From positions 1 to 40,751 of the forward strand of contig CANGYO010000005.1 in NCBI GenBank assembly GCA_947458095.1: a stretch of DNA of 40,751 nucleotides, read 5' to 3'. Under the pieces are notes generated by a model. That model was not told where the DNA came from. It was given only the letters and a program-made list of their open reading frames with translations, and made no database searches. The position numbers and the translations under genes were made by a program. Source of the DNA: Vampirovibrionales bacterium (GTDB taxonomy: Bacteria > Cyanobacteriota > Vampirovibrionia > Vampirovibrionales > JAJTHC01). Positions 26,559 to 35,249 of the stretch are shown piece after piece (the stretch's first letter is position 1; each line of letters starts with the position of its first letter).

Positions 26559-27299
26559 ATGACAACGATCAACGAACTGTTTCTCAAAAGCCAAGACGGC
26601 AAACGCATCGCCTTTAATCACTACGACCAAAAACGTCGTAGCGTCATTATTATTTGCCACGGCTGGGCAATGTGCAAAGATTCCAAAGTCTTTAAAGGCA
26701 TTTCTGAAGACTTTTTCAAGCATCACGACATCATCACCCTTGATTTTAGAGGACACGGCGAAAGTTCAGGTACCTTCACCTTCACCGCCAAAGAACCGCA
26801 AGATTTAGAAGTGGTGGTCGCTTTTGCTAAAGAACGTTACGCCAAAGTTTACCTCATGGGCTTTTCCATGGGCTCGGCGATTTCCATTATTCATGCCGCT
26901 TCCCACAAAAATGTGGAAAGCGTCATTGCGGTGAGTGCGCCTGTTTCTTGCGAAAAAATTGAAAATGAGTTTTATCGTAAAGAAGCCTTTGTGCCTTCCA
27001 TTAAAAAGTTTGAATTGTGGCGGATGCTGAAAGTTCGCCCCGGTAATTTGTTTTTGCCCAAAACCAACCCCATTGACGTGGTGCATGAAATGGAAGACAT
27101 TCCCATTTTGTTTTTAAGTGGGGGCAAAGACCGCACGATTCATTCGTGGCATGGTGATGCCTTAAATGAAAAAGCCACCAGCCCGAGCGAGCATATTTTG
27201 TTTGAAGACGACTTTCATGCGGAAGACTTGTATTTAAGTTCCCCTCGTCGTTTTGTCGACACTTGTATTCAGTGGATTTCTCGCCACGATACCAACTAA
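26559..27299 (+). CDS. Alpha/beta hydrolase
   Basis: GHGESSGTF; YLMGFSMGSAISIIHAA (GxSxG); LFLSGGKDRTIHSWHGDAL; EDDFHAEDLY. Start chosen at MTTINELF. Confidence 0.88.
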   Translation: MTTINELFLKSQDGKRIAFNHYDQKRRSVIIICHGWAMCKDSKVFKGISEDFFKHHDIITLDFRGHGESSGTFTFTAKEPQDLEVVVAFAKERYAKVYLMGFSMGSAISIIHAASHKNVESVIAVSAPVSCEKIENEFYRKEAFVPSIKKFELWRMLKVRPGNLFLPKTNPIDVVHEMEDIPILFLSGGKDRTIHSWHGDALNEKATSPSEHILFEDDFHAEDLYLSSPRRFVDTCIQWISRHDTN

Positions 27300-27532
27300 A
27301 ACTTTCGCTGATACAAGCTGGCATCCAACAAGTCTTCAAAACGAACGTTTAACACCTTTAACAACTCAAGTAACATTCCCATTTTTGGCATGCAACGCCC
27401 TTGATTCCATGCCAAAATGGTTTGGTAGGGGACATCCACCAATTCAGCGAGCATCCGTAGGTTGAAGTCTTGTGCATGCACCACTTCATACAAACGAAGA
27501 CGAAACGGTCGGTACGGATAGACTTTCTTCAT
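27296..27532 (-). CDS. XRE/HTH-domain small protein
   Basis: MKKVYPYRPFRLRLYEVVHAQDFNLRMLAELVDVPYQTILAWNQGRCMPKMGMLLELLKVLNVRFEDLLD. Start chosen at MKKVYP. Confidence 0.75.
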   Translation of the reverse strand: MKKVYPYRPFRLRLYEVVHAQDFNLRMLAELVDVPYQTILAWNQGRCMPKMGMLLELLKVLNVRFEDLLDASLYQRKF

Positions 27533-27581
27533 GGTTGGCGTGATCCTCTTGCGTGTGTTGAACGATTTTGAAATGGCTTTG

Positions 27582-27653
27582 GTCATCCTGAACGCATGTG
27601 AAGGATCTCCCCCAATCATTAGGGGGGATATTTCGCTACGCTCAATATGACGG
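27582..27653 (+). repeat. Palindromic repeat family D (GTCATCCTGAAC...AGGATCT...CGCTCAATATGACG)
   Basis: GTCATCCTGAACGCATGTGAAGGATCTCCCCCAATCATTAGGGGGGATATTTCGCTACGCTCAATATGACG. Resembles widely distributed GTCATCCTGAGC-type repeats (recall). Confidence 0.7.
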
Positions 27654-27954
27654 TGTGATTTGAGACGTTTTCAGATCCTTTCATAAAATAGTTAATGTAA
27701 TTGTGAGTGTGATTTGTGTGATTTGTGTTCCGTTGCTTAATGACAAGCCAACGCTCGCTTTAAAAGAAATGTAAATATTTTGTTACAAGCCTTTTAATTT
27801 ACACCAAACACACACATAAAAGACGGTGAAGTGCAAAGGGAAGCACAGGGGGATACTATACTTAGACGAATCCACCAACGCCTAGAGCAAAATCTTGCTA
27901 TGATATTTTTCAACAGGTCAGCCCTTCATATTTACTCATAAGGAAACAGCTTCA

Positions 27955-28947
27955 ATGGTTCGACAATCTTCGCTTGACTACAACAATGCCGCCGATGTGG
28001 ATGACAGCTCTTCATTTCTCGTTTTGCATTTGCAAGACGACAACCAAGCCGAAGTCGACGCCGATGCCAGAGAATCTGAAAAGAAGCTCGAACTCAACGG
28101 TAGCGACGATTCTGTTAAAATCTACCTGCAACAAATCGGACGCATCAAATTACTGGATTCCCAAGGGGAACTCGAACTTGCAAAACGCATCGCAGAAGGC
28201 AATGAACAAGCCAAAGCTCGCTTGGTGCGTGCCAATTTGCGTTTGGTCGTGTCTATCGCTAAAAAATACATCGGGCGTGGATTGGCGTTTTTGGATGTCA
28301 TTCAAGAAGGCAATTTGGGCTTAATGCGTGCCGCTGAAAAGTTTGATTACCGTAAAGGCTTTAAGTTTTCAACGTATGCGACTTGGTGGATCCAACAATC
28401 GATTGTGCGTGGCATTTCTGAAAAGTCTCGTATGATTCGCTTGCCGATTCACATGATTGAACTGCTTACGAAAATGCGGAAGATTCAGCATCAATTGAGC
28501 CACGAACTCAATCGTCAACCCACCAACGAAGAAATGGCAGAACGCATGGATGTACCTGTGGCGAAAATCGATGCCATTGTGCAAGCCACGCAAACCTCCA
28601 TTAGCCTTGAAACACCCATTAACACCAAAGACGAAAAAGCCACGCTCGCCGATTTTTTGGTGGATGAACATCATATTGCCCCTGATCATCAGTTGCAAAA
28701 CGATGCCTTGATTCGGGATGTGAACGCCGTGTTGATGCTATTGCGTCCTCGTGAGCGGGATGTGGTGAAGCTTAGGTTTGGCATTATGGACGGCAACCGT
28801 CGTACCTTGGAAGAAATTGGTCAGTTGTTTGGCGTGTCTCGTGAGCGGGTGAGGCAGATTGAAACCCGTGCGGTGAACAAGTTGCGTCGTTTGTGTCGTT
28901 CAAATGTGACGATGTACAATCTACGTAATTATCTCAAAGAATTATAG
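27955..28947 (+). CDS. Sigma-70 family RNA polymerase sigma factor (group 1/2)
   Basis: [127 protein letters not shown]. Confidence 0.97.
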   Translation: MVRQSSLDYNNAADVDDSSSFLVLHLQDDNQAEVDADARESEKKLELNGSDDSVKIYLQQIGRIKLLDSQGELELAKRIAEGNEQAKARLVRANLRLVVSIAKKYIGRGLAFLDVIQEGNLGLMRAAEKFDYRKGFKFSTYATWWIQQSIVRGISEKSRMIRLPIHMIELLTKMRKIQHQLSHELNRQPTNEEMAERMDVPVAKIDAIVQATQTSISLETPINTKDEKATLADFLVDEHHIAPDHQLQNDALIRDVNAVLMLLRPRERDVVKLRFGIMDGNRRTLEEIGQLFGVSRERVRQIETRAVNKLRRLCRSNVTMYNLRNYLKEL

Positions 28948-28962
28948 AAGGCTTTGCAAAAG

Positions 28963-29190
28963 TCCTGTTCCCTCTCCTTGAGGAGTGAGGCTCACGAGAG
29001 GGGGGGGATGCCTAAAACCCAGTGTTTACATCTACTCCCCACCCCACCATGGTCGAAAAAGTTAAAACTTTTTCTCTTGGGAAAGAAAACCGTTGGTTTC
29101 CTCTCCCAACCTCTCCTTCCTAAAGGGGAAGATTCACTTCGTGAATGAGAAGGTTGTTTTCCTCCCCTTAAAGGGGAGGGAGTAAGAGGC
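28963..29190 (+). repeat. Repeat family A, full copy
   Basis: TCCTGTTCCCTCTCCTTGAGGAG...AAAAAGTTAAAACTTTTT...ATTCACTTCGTGAAT...CCCCTTAAAGGGGAGGG. Flanked by E-type sequence (28943-28964 and 29197-29232). Confidence 0.9.
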
Positions 29191-29294
29191 TTTTTAGACT
29201 TTTGCAGAGGCTCCTATAGAAGGCTTTGCAAACATTCGTGAGAGCCTAATACCACCTACACGCTTTTCATTCGTTTAAGTGGTATAAAAACGTT

Positions 29295-30299
29295 TTACAA
29301 ATGTTTACTGCTATACGCATGAAAGCCCGCTTCATGGATCGTGAAACCTAAGCTTGTGTACACCTTCAATGCTTTGACCTGCACAGGGTTTGTCGTCGCA
29401 TTGACGGACGTCGCCCCCAACTGCTTGGCATGCACGGCTTGAATCAAGCCTTGCATGAAGTTCAGCATCAACATCTTTGCCAGGCCCTTGCCTTGATGAT
29501 CAGGATGCACAAACAACAAGGGAATATTCACCGTGTCGACTTCACCCTGCAACAAGAAAATCGCCCCCACGGGTACGGGTTTTCGGCGTTCGTCCAACAC
29601 AACATAAGTCAATTTAGGATGAAACTGCCCAAATTGATTCGTTTCAATGAGCATCAACACGTCTTTCGCCCCTGCTTCACTGCGAAAGCGAGCATCCCAC
29701 AAGGCGTCAGGTTCATCTTTAAAGGCGGCGGCTAAGGCAACGGCTAAACCGCTTTGATACTTGTCTTTCCACGGATGAATCGCATAAGGGAAGACAGGCG
29801 TTTTGTAGAGATTGAGAATAGGTAGGGCATCACTCGTGATGATGTCTCGTCGTAAAATGTGCTGTTCCGCTAGTCCAATTGGGGAGCATCCGTCGACGAT
29901 GAGACCGTCTAAAGCCTTTGCCCACTGCGTTTGAATTCCATAGATGCCAAAGCTAAAGTCCTGCCAGTGATCCAGGCTCTTCCATGCGTCGAAGGCTTGT
30001 TGAAAGGCGTCTTTCACCCAATCGCCACTAGGAAAAAAGCCGTCTTTCAAGTAAAACACGGAAAGTTCCAACGCCCCATGAGGCGGAAAGGCATAGAACC
30101 AAAACCCCACAACCGTATGCTCATCATCCTTTAAAAGCAAGACGCCCAAGTCCTTTTGCGGGAGCCGTTGCCACAAGTCTTCTAAATCCAGAGGGGCATG
30201 GCTCCAGTTGTAGAGGGTGGTGGCGTCACGACAAAAGGCATCGTAGAGCGGGGCAAAGTCGTGGCGATGGGCTTCATCTAAAAAAGTAACGTGGGGCAT
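29295..30299 (-). CDS. GNAT-family N-acetyltransferase domain protein
   Basis: C-terminal NIPLLFVHPDHQGKGLAKMLMLNFMQGLIQ...NPVQVKALKVYTSLGFTIHEAGFHAY. Confidence 0.82.
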   Translation of the reverse strand: MPHVTFLDEAHRHDFAPLYDAFCRDATTLYNWSHAPLDLEDLWQRLPQKDLGVLLLKDDEHTVVGFWFYAFPPHGALELSVFYLKDGFFPSGDWVKDAFQQAFDAWKSLDHWQDFSFGIYGIQTQWAKALDGLIVDGCSPIGLAEQHILRRDIITSDALPILNLYKTPVFPYAIHPWKDKYQSGLAVALAAAFKDEPDALWDARFRSEAGAKDVLMLIETNQFGQFHPKLTYVVLDERRKPVPVGAIFLLQGEVDTVNIPLLFVHPDHQGKGLAKMLMLNFMQGLIQAVHAKQLGATSVNATTNPVQVKALKVYTSLGFTIHEAGFHAYSSKHL

Positions 30300-30317
30300 G
30301 AGGGATTCCTTTTTTCT

Positions 30318-30538
30318 CCTACTCCCTCCCCTTTAAGGGGAGGAAAACAACCTTCTCATTCACGAAGTGAATCTTCCCCTTTAGTAAGGAGAGGTTGGGA
30401 GAGGAAACCAACGGTTTTCTTTCCCAAGAGAAAAAGTTTTAACTTTTTCGACCATGGTGGGGTGGGGAGTAGATGTAAACACTGGGTTTTAGACATCCCC
30501 CCTCTCGTGAGCCTCTCTCCTCAAGGAGAGGGAACAGG
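30318..30538 (-). repeat. Repeat family A, full copy
   Basis: Near-identical to 26275-26503; hairpin version AAAAAGTTTTAACTTTTT. Confidence 0.9.
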
Positions 30539-30643
30539 AAAGCTTTTCCCTTTAGTCTACCTTATTTTCTAAAGAAAGTCCCACTATATTCTTGAAATTG
30601 TGCTAAACTAAATAAAATAAAGATTAGTGTGAAGGAAAATAAA

Positions 30644-31219
30644 ATGTCTGTCATTGATGCCCAAAACCTCGACTTGCTTCTTCAACAAAGCCGTGATGAA
30701 CTTACCCAAATTAAAGATCGTATCTTGCTACTTGAAGGCTATGTCGAAGAACTCGCCGAATTGCGTCAAAAGGCGTGGCAACTAGAAGCCTTTCAAACAG
30801 GTATTGATGCCCTACTAAACCCTTCTAAAAAGCCTGTTCTTGTGCAAGACCCTCGTCAAGAAAAACCTAGAAAATCACCGCCTTCTCATCAAAATGTGCT
30901 TTCAGCAGACTCCAACGGCGTGTTTTTGCCTGAACTCGCCTTTCAACAGGCGGATGAAATCCTACGGCATCGGCAATCCATGAACTACGAAATTTTTCGA
31001 GCCATCGTCCTCAATGGAGGAAAAGCCACAACCGCAGAAGTGCGTCACTATTTAATTGAGCAGAACATCCGTACGCCACAAGGCAAGAGCTTTGAAAATG
31101 CTACGCTTTCAGAAGTGTACCCACGCATTGCCTACTTGGTTAAGCGTGGCGTGCTTCGCCCCATAGGACCGGGCTACTTTCTGTCTTGTTTTGGCTGGGA
31201 CCACCCTGCTTCGCCTTAA
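30644..31219 (+). CDS. Hypothetical protein with N-terminal coiled coil and C-terminal winged-helix-like region
   Basis: RBS GAAGGAAA before ATG 30644; ...YEIFRAIVLNGGKATTAEVRHYLIEQN...YPRIAYLVKRGVLRPIGPGYFLS. Confidence 0.75.
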   Translation: MSVIDAQNLDLLLQQSRDELTQIKDRILLLEGYVEELAELRQKAWQLEAFQTGIDALLNPSKKPVLVQDPRQEKPRKSPPSHQNVLSADSNGVFLPELAFQQADEILRHRQSMNYEIFRAIVLNGGKATTAEVRHYLIEQNIRTPQGKSFENATLSEVYPRIAYLVKRGVLRPIGPGYFLSCFGWDHPASP

Positions 31220-32942
31220 AGTCTTCTTCGACTTGCTTGGCTTGCTTATGGCGATAGTCATGCACTCGGTGGTGAAACGCTTCAGGCGTTTCAAGCTGTT
31301 GACTTTCATCAGGAGGACGAGTCACAAAATCAAGCGTATAGTGGGCATCATTCGCTTTTTCGGCACTCAAGATCCCATACGGATTTTCCGCCGTTGCAGG
31401 AGCCATCGATTTCCACGCTTTTTCCGCATCCGTTTGAACTTCCGTAATGTGGTGAATGCGAGGAATCAACTGGCTTTCATGCCACCATTGAATACTACTC
31501 GTCTGATGACCTTGCCCAGACGACGCTTGAGACGTATCCTGCACCAAAAAATCCGTGCTGTTGAGCTTCGGGATTTTCAAGGGACTGGGGCGAGCGGCTA
31601 AAATCCGTACGACGTGTCCCGTTTCAAAGGCCCCGTCTCCACTTGGTTCGACCACATTGGCGAGAATCTGCCCTAGGGGGCTGGCGAGTCCCACCAATAC
31701 GTCCTGTTTAATGGCAGTAAACGGTTTGGTGTAACCGAGCAAAACATGTTTCTTGTCTTGCGTATTTTGAGCGGTATTGTCCTGCCCCACTTGTTGAAAG
31801 GTGACATTTTCAAGAGCGGTACCCTCTTCTAAAATGCGTTCCATCATCAACTGTTCTTCTTGGGTCAAGCCTGAAGCGGTGGCATCCAAGCTGGTCTGAA
31901 TGGCTTGAAGCTCTTGCGGATCAACCGTTGAAATCGTCTGCAAATATGCCTTAACCCCCTCTTTCGCCAAATCAGGACGCCGTGGACTTTGGTTGATGAT
32001 TTTATTGAGGGCTTCTTTGTCTTGAAGCGTTAAGCTCTTGGCATTGTTGATGCTTGCACTGCTTAGGGCAAGGGCATCACGGGTGTCACGTCCTGCATCG
32101 TAACTTTTCGCAGTAAAATTGTAAAGCAAGGCTTCTTCTAATAAGAGTTCGGCGCCTGAAGCGGTGCTAGGGTCTTTGATTTCTTGAGCATTCATGGCTC
32201 GAATCACGCCCATGTGAGGCACAGGCAACGACAGCTGAAAACGTTTAGGGGGATTGCTTTTAAGGGCGTTTTTATCATCAAGAATATGATAGTCGATATT
32301 TAAATCTTTCAGGACTTGCTCAGCGAGAATGGGTGCATCGGGGAAGAGTTCTTCGGCATGGACGGTTTCGTGAATGTCTTGTGTGGGATTCGACGCTTCG
32401 TAAATCATGCGAGCCACTTCTTTGGGCTGAGTATCGACCAAGCGTCCGATTTCGCCAAGCACGCTACAGCTGTTGAGTTGTAATCGTTGAATCTCTTCTG
32501 GGGATTGAGGCACAGGCAAGGATTCTTGCTGATAAGGCGAGCCATTGGGATTCAAATAAGCAGACATCATCAAGGGCAGGTGATTGGCATTCAAGGGGCT
32601 GATATTTTGTGTTAAGCGAGACGAATCCGTCAGTAAATCCACGGTTTCGGCGACGGTTTGCCGAGAATCTAAGCCGGGTAAGCAAGGTTCTTGCAGACGT
32701 TTGTTGAGGTAATACAGCGTCGAATGGGCATCGTCGCCCTTGTTGTCACTCAGAACGCCCTTGTTCCAGAGGTGGAGCAGGGCTTTTTTTTCTTGGGGAT
32801 TTTCAACAAACGCATTTTGCAACTGACTAAACCACCGCAATTGTTCTTCGGTAGATTCCACAGGCGTGGGGGTTTGAAGTTTTGGGGTAGCAGGCTTAGG
32901 CATCGACATGAGCAGAGCAGGCAAGTTAGGCAGTATAGACAT
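31140..32942 (-). CDS. Large hypothetical protein, no recognised domain
   Basis: ~600 aa uninterrupted ORF (MSILPNLPALLMSMPKPATPKL...). 80-bp convergent overlap with the preceding CDS. Track ORF extends to 32954. Confidence 0.8.
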   Translation of the reverse strand: MSILPNLPALLMSMPKPATPKLQTPTPVESTEEQLRWFSQLQNAFVENPQEKKALLHLWNKGVLSDNKGDDAHSTLYYLNKRLQEPCLPGLDSRQTVAETVDLLTDSSRLTQNISPLNANHLPLMMSAYLNPNGSPYQQESLPVPQSPEEIQRLQLNSCSVLGEIGRLVDTQPKEVARMIYEASNPTQDIHETVHAEELFPDAPILAEQVLKDLNIDYHILDDKNALKSNPPKRFQLSLPVPHMGVIRAMNAQEIKDPSTASGAELLLEEALLYNFTAKSYDAGRDTRDALALSSASINNAKSLTLQDKEALNKIINQSPRRPDLAKEGVKAYLQTISTVDPQELQAIQTSLDATASGLTQEEQLMMERILEEGTALENVTFQQVGQDNTAQNTQDKKHVLLGYTKPFTAIKQDVLVGLASPLGQILANVVEPSGDGAFETGHVVRILAARPSPLKIPKLNSTDFLVQDTSQASSGQGHQTSSIQWWHESQLIPRIHHITEVQTDAEKAWKSMAPATAENPYGILSAEKANDAHYTLDFVTRPPDESQQLETPEAFHHRVHDYRHKQAKQVEEDFKAKQGGPSQNKTESSPVLWGEARHA

Positions 32943-33037
32943 AGAGAGCGTCACTTTTAATGTACTTTATAATGTAAAAAGGTATTGCTCCCTCATCATA
33001 CACGAAATGATTCACAATATCAAATGTATATTTTAGA

Positions 33038-33062
33038 GGACTTTTGCAGAAGTTTTTATAAG
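33038..33062 (+). repeat. Short repeat E, solo copy
   Basis: GAGGACTTTTGCAGAAGTTTTTATAAG, related to GGACTTTTGCAGAGGCTTCTATAGAA-type copies. Confidence 0.5.
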
Positions 33063-33173
33063 AAATGTAACAAAGCCTAGCACAAAAGTGAACGCCACTT
33101 GCCTTTATGCTAGTACAAAGGCTTTTAATCAATCAAACCGCTTTTTTAAGGGACGAATAGGAATCAAACAATT

Positions 33174-33737
33174 ATGAATATGATGTATCCATACAACGGA
33201 ACACGCTTAATGCCCGACTATCCAACAGGTTACACCCCTGATGCCACCACCGCTGCCGTGGTGCCAGGCTTAACCTACCAGCCACTACCTGGCTCCAATG
33301 GGATGCCTCGTGGCAACTTTGACTTAGGGCCTTATACGGATGGCTTCTTGATGACCAATCCGTACGGAGGCACGCAAGAGTTCTTTGACGGTGCGACCTT
33401 ATGGAACCGCAACGGCACCAGCGATGAGGTGAAAAAACTCATTAACGGAAGTGACTTTGGTATTACCCAACTGTCGCAATGGACGCAGTGGCAACAAGGC
33501 TTAACGCCTTACCCGCCTAACTTCAGCTTCCCCGCTCAATATCCAGCCTTTGCGGGTACGCCAGCGAATCCGTATGGTTCAGGGGCTGAACTCGGTTTGG
33601 CAGGGTTGCCGTATGCAGCGGGTTATGGCAGAGCCTACCCCGGTGCGATGAATAATGTGGTTCCCTTTAATCGAGGGGGCGTTCCTCCGCAACAGGGGCA
33701 ACCACAACAGCAACGACCTGCTCCTGTGCGTACCTAG
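33174..33737 (+). CDS. Hypothetical Pro/Gly/Tyr/Asn-rich protein
   Basis: 187 aa, NPYGGTQEFFDG, PANPYGSGAELG, Q/P-rich C-terminus; followed by a strong hairpin. Confidence 0.78.
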   Translation: MNMMYPYNGTRLMPDYPTGYTPDATTAAVVPGLTYQPLPGSNGMPRGNFDLGPYTDGFLMTNPYGGTQEFFDGATLWNRNGTSDEVKKLINGSDFGITQLSQWTQWQQGLTPYPPNFSFPAQYPAFAGTPANPYGSGAELGLAGLPYAAGYGRAYPGAMNNVVPFNRGGVPPQQGQPQQQRPAPVRT

Positions 33738-33762
33738 TCTAAAAAGACGTTTCTGTAACAGT

Positions 33763-33796
33763 CAGTCCCCTCGCCTAATTTTAGACGAGGGGACTG
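33763..33796 (+). terminator. Terminator-like hairpin
   Basis: CAGTCCCCTCG...CGAGGGGACTG; T-tail poor. Confidence 0.6.
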
Positions 33797-33833
33797 TACT
33801 TGGTTAGGGCTTTTTGGTAGCCAAGCGTCGCTC

Positions 33834-33866
33834 AAACATAAAAAGCTTGACGCTTTTTTATGTTTT
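33834..33866. terminator. AT-rich hairpin, possible terminator
   Basis: AAACATAAAAAGC-TTGAC-GCTTTTTTATGTTT. Confidence 0.5.
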
Positions 33867-33927
33867 GTGTAACTTAAGTATAGTTTTGTGATTCTTTACT
33901 GTGGCTTTAATAAATAGGTGGTTTCTA

Positions 33928-34917
33928 ATGAACCTTTCCCCCCTTCCGATGCGTCCGTTTATTTCCACTTATCACACGAAGGCGTCTGTTCCTCAAACCT
34001 TGTAGCAACGACAAGGGGGAACTTTTGTGCATCCCGAAACAGGCAAAGCTTTTATACATCAAGAAGATGCTTATCCTCATGTGGTAGCTTTTTTTAGAGC
34101 TCATTTAGACCAGTATCTAAAGGCTTTTGTGCAGGCAGGGCATCGTTTACCCACTGGGCAAGAGAGGGATATTTTATTATATTCTTGGGAAATGTATTAT
34201 CACGGAAAAATGAATCTTTTGGCGTCTCATGATGGGAATGTTAATATAAGTGCTTCACCACAGGAATTGTTATTATATGAGAAAATCGTCAATACTGAAC
34301 AATTAAAAGATCTTATAAAAGAGTCCCCAAACCTTTATACAGATTTTCTAAAAAGAAGGGTGACTGATAAAAACGCCCCACCAAAGATTCCAGTTATTAG
34401 GACTCCACCAGACTATGCTAGGGATTCTCATATCGATAATGAAGATCTTGTCCAGTGGGATACAATTTGGGTATCTTCAGAAGGTATTCGCCCCGTTGAC
34501 AGGGGTAGTTTTACTAATTTTGCGACGCAATTTAGTAAAGTAGTCTTCGAACGTATGCCACGTGAGTCTAGAAAAACCTTGGAATTTTGTGAACTTTTTT
34601 TATTGAAAGCTAATGCACCTCACAAAGCTTATTTTAGAAGAATATCTGCCCTTGAAGTAATTGACGCACCTTTAATGGGAGCATGGAGGCTCCCTGAAAA
34701 TAGAGCTAAAGTCGTGCATGTCCCCATTGAGAAAGATGGAAAAACAACAGAACATAGACGAAATATTTCTAATTTTATTGTTGAAGCTTTAGATGAGGCT
34801 CAATCTTACCAAAACAATCTTAAGCCGACTCAACAAACAATCAATGGTAAGCAAGCCTCTACTTCAGCCTCCCCTACACTGGCAGATCTGCAACAAAAGT
34901 TTAGTAGAAGATCCTAA
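33928..34917 (+). pseudogene. Hypothetical protein with an in-frame TAG at codon 26 (otherwise open)
   Basis: ATG 33928 with RBS AGGTGG reads MNLSPLPMRPFISTYHTKASVPQTL-TAG-QRQGGTFVHPETGKAF..., in frame with ORF 34027-34917. TAG at 34003-34005. Confidence 0.7.
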
Positions 34918-34919
34918 CC

Positions 34920-35243
34920 CTACATCGGACGTTTCAACATAGCCCCTTTGTAAGGCAAAAACGGGCTTTGGTAGCCAATGTTGTCAGGGGGTAAATCCAC
35001 CTGCGGAATGCGGTTGAGCTTGTCAAACGGCTCCTGCGGATTCAGCACCCACGCTCGGACCCGAGAAGCCAAGGCGTCTGCTGAAAGGGGGTAATGGGTT
35101 GGGTAAAAGGTTACCCCGACCTCTTGCTTTTCATCGTCTTCAGAAGGTTTACCTCCCTTTAAGCTCAAATCAGGCGGAGACGGCAAACCCGACAAGTCAT
35201 CGGGTGTGGAAGGGGCGGGTTGATTGTTTTTTTCAGACATCAT
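34920..35243 (-). CDS. Hypothetical protein
   Basis: 107 aa, Pro-rich N-terminus, convergent with the preceding ORF at 2 bp. Confidence 0.7.
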   Translation of the reverse strand: MMSEKNNQPAPSTPDDLSGLPSPPDLSLKGGKPSEDDEKQEVGVTFYPTHYPLSADALASRVRAWVLNPQEPFDKLNRIPQVDLPPDNIGYQSPFLPYKGAMLKRPM

Positions 35244-35249
35244 AACGCC

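Noticed and set aside
26318-26756. Small ORFs inside family-A repeats (e.g. ...LLGKKTVGFLSQPLLPKGEDSLRE)
   Set aside because: The same frame recurs in each repeat copy and has no start context; explained by the repeat itself.
27582-27653. Family D/C repeats as a new regulatory RNA
   Set aside because: GTCATCCTGA.../GTCATTGCGA... palindromes resemble repeats widely seen in unrelated bacteria (recall), so novelty is unlikely without more evidence.
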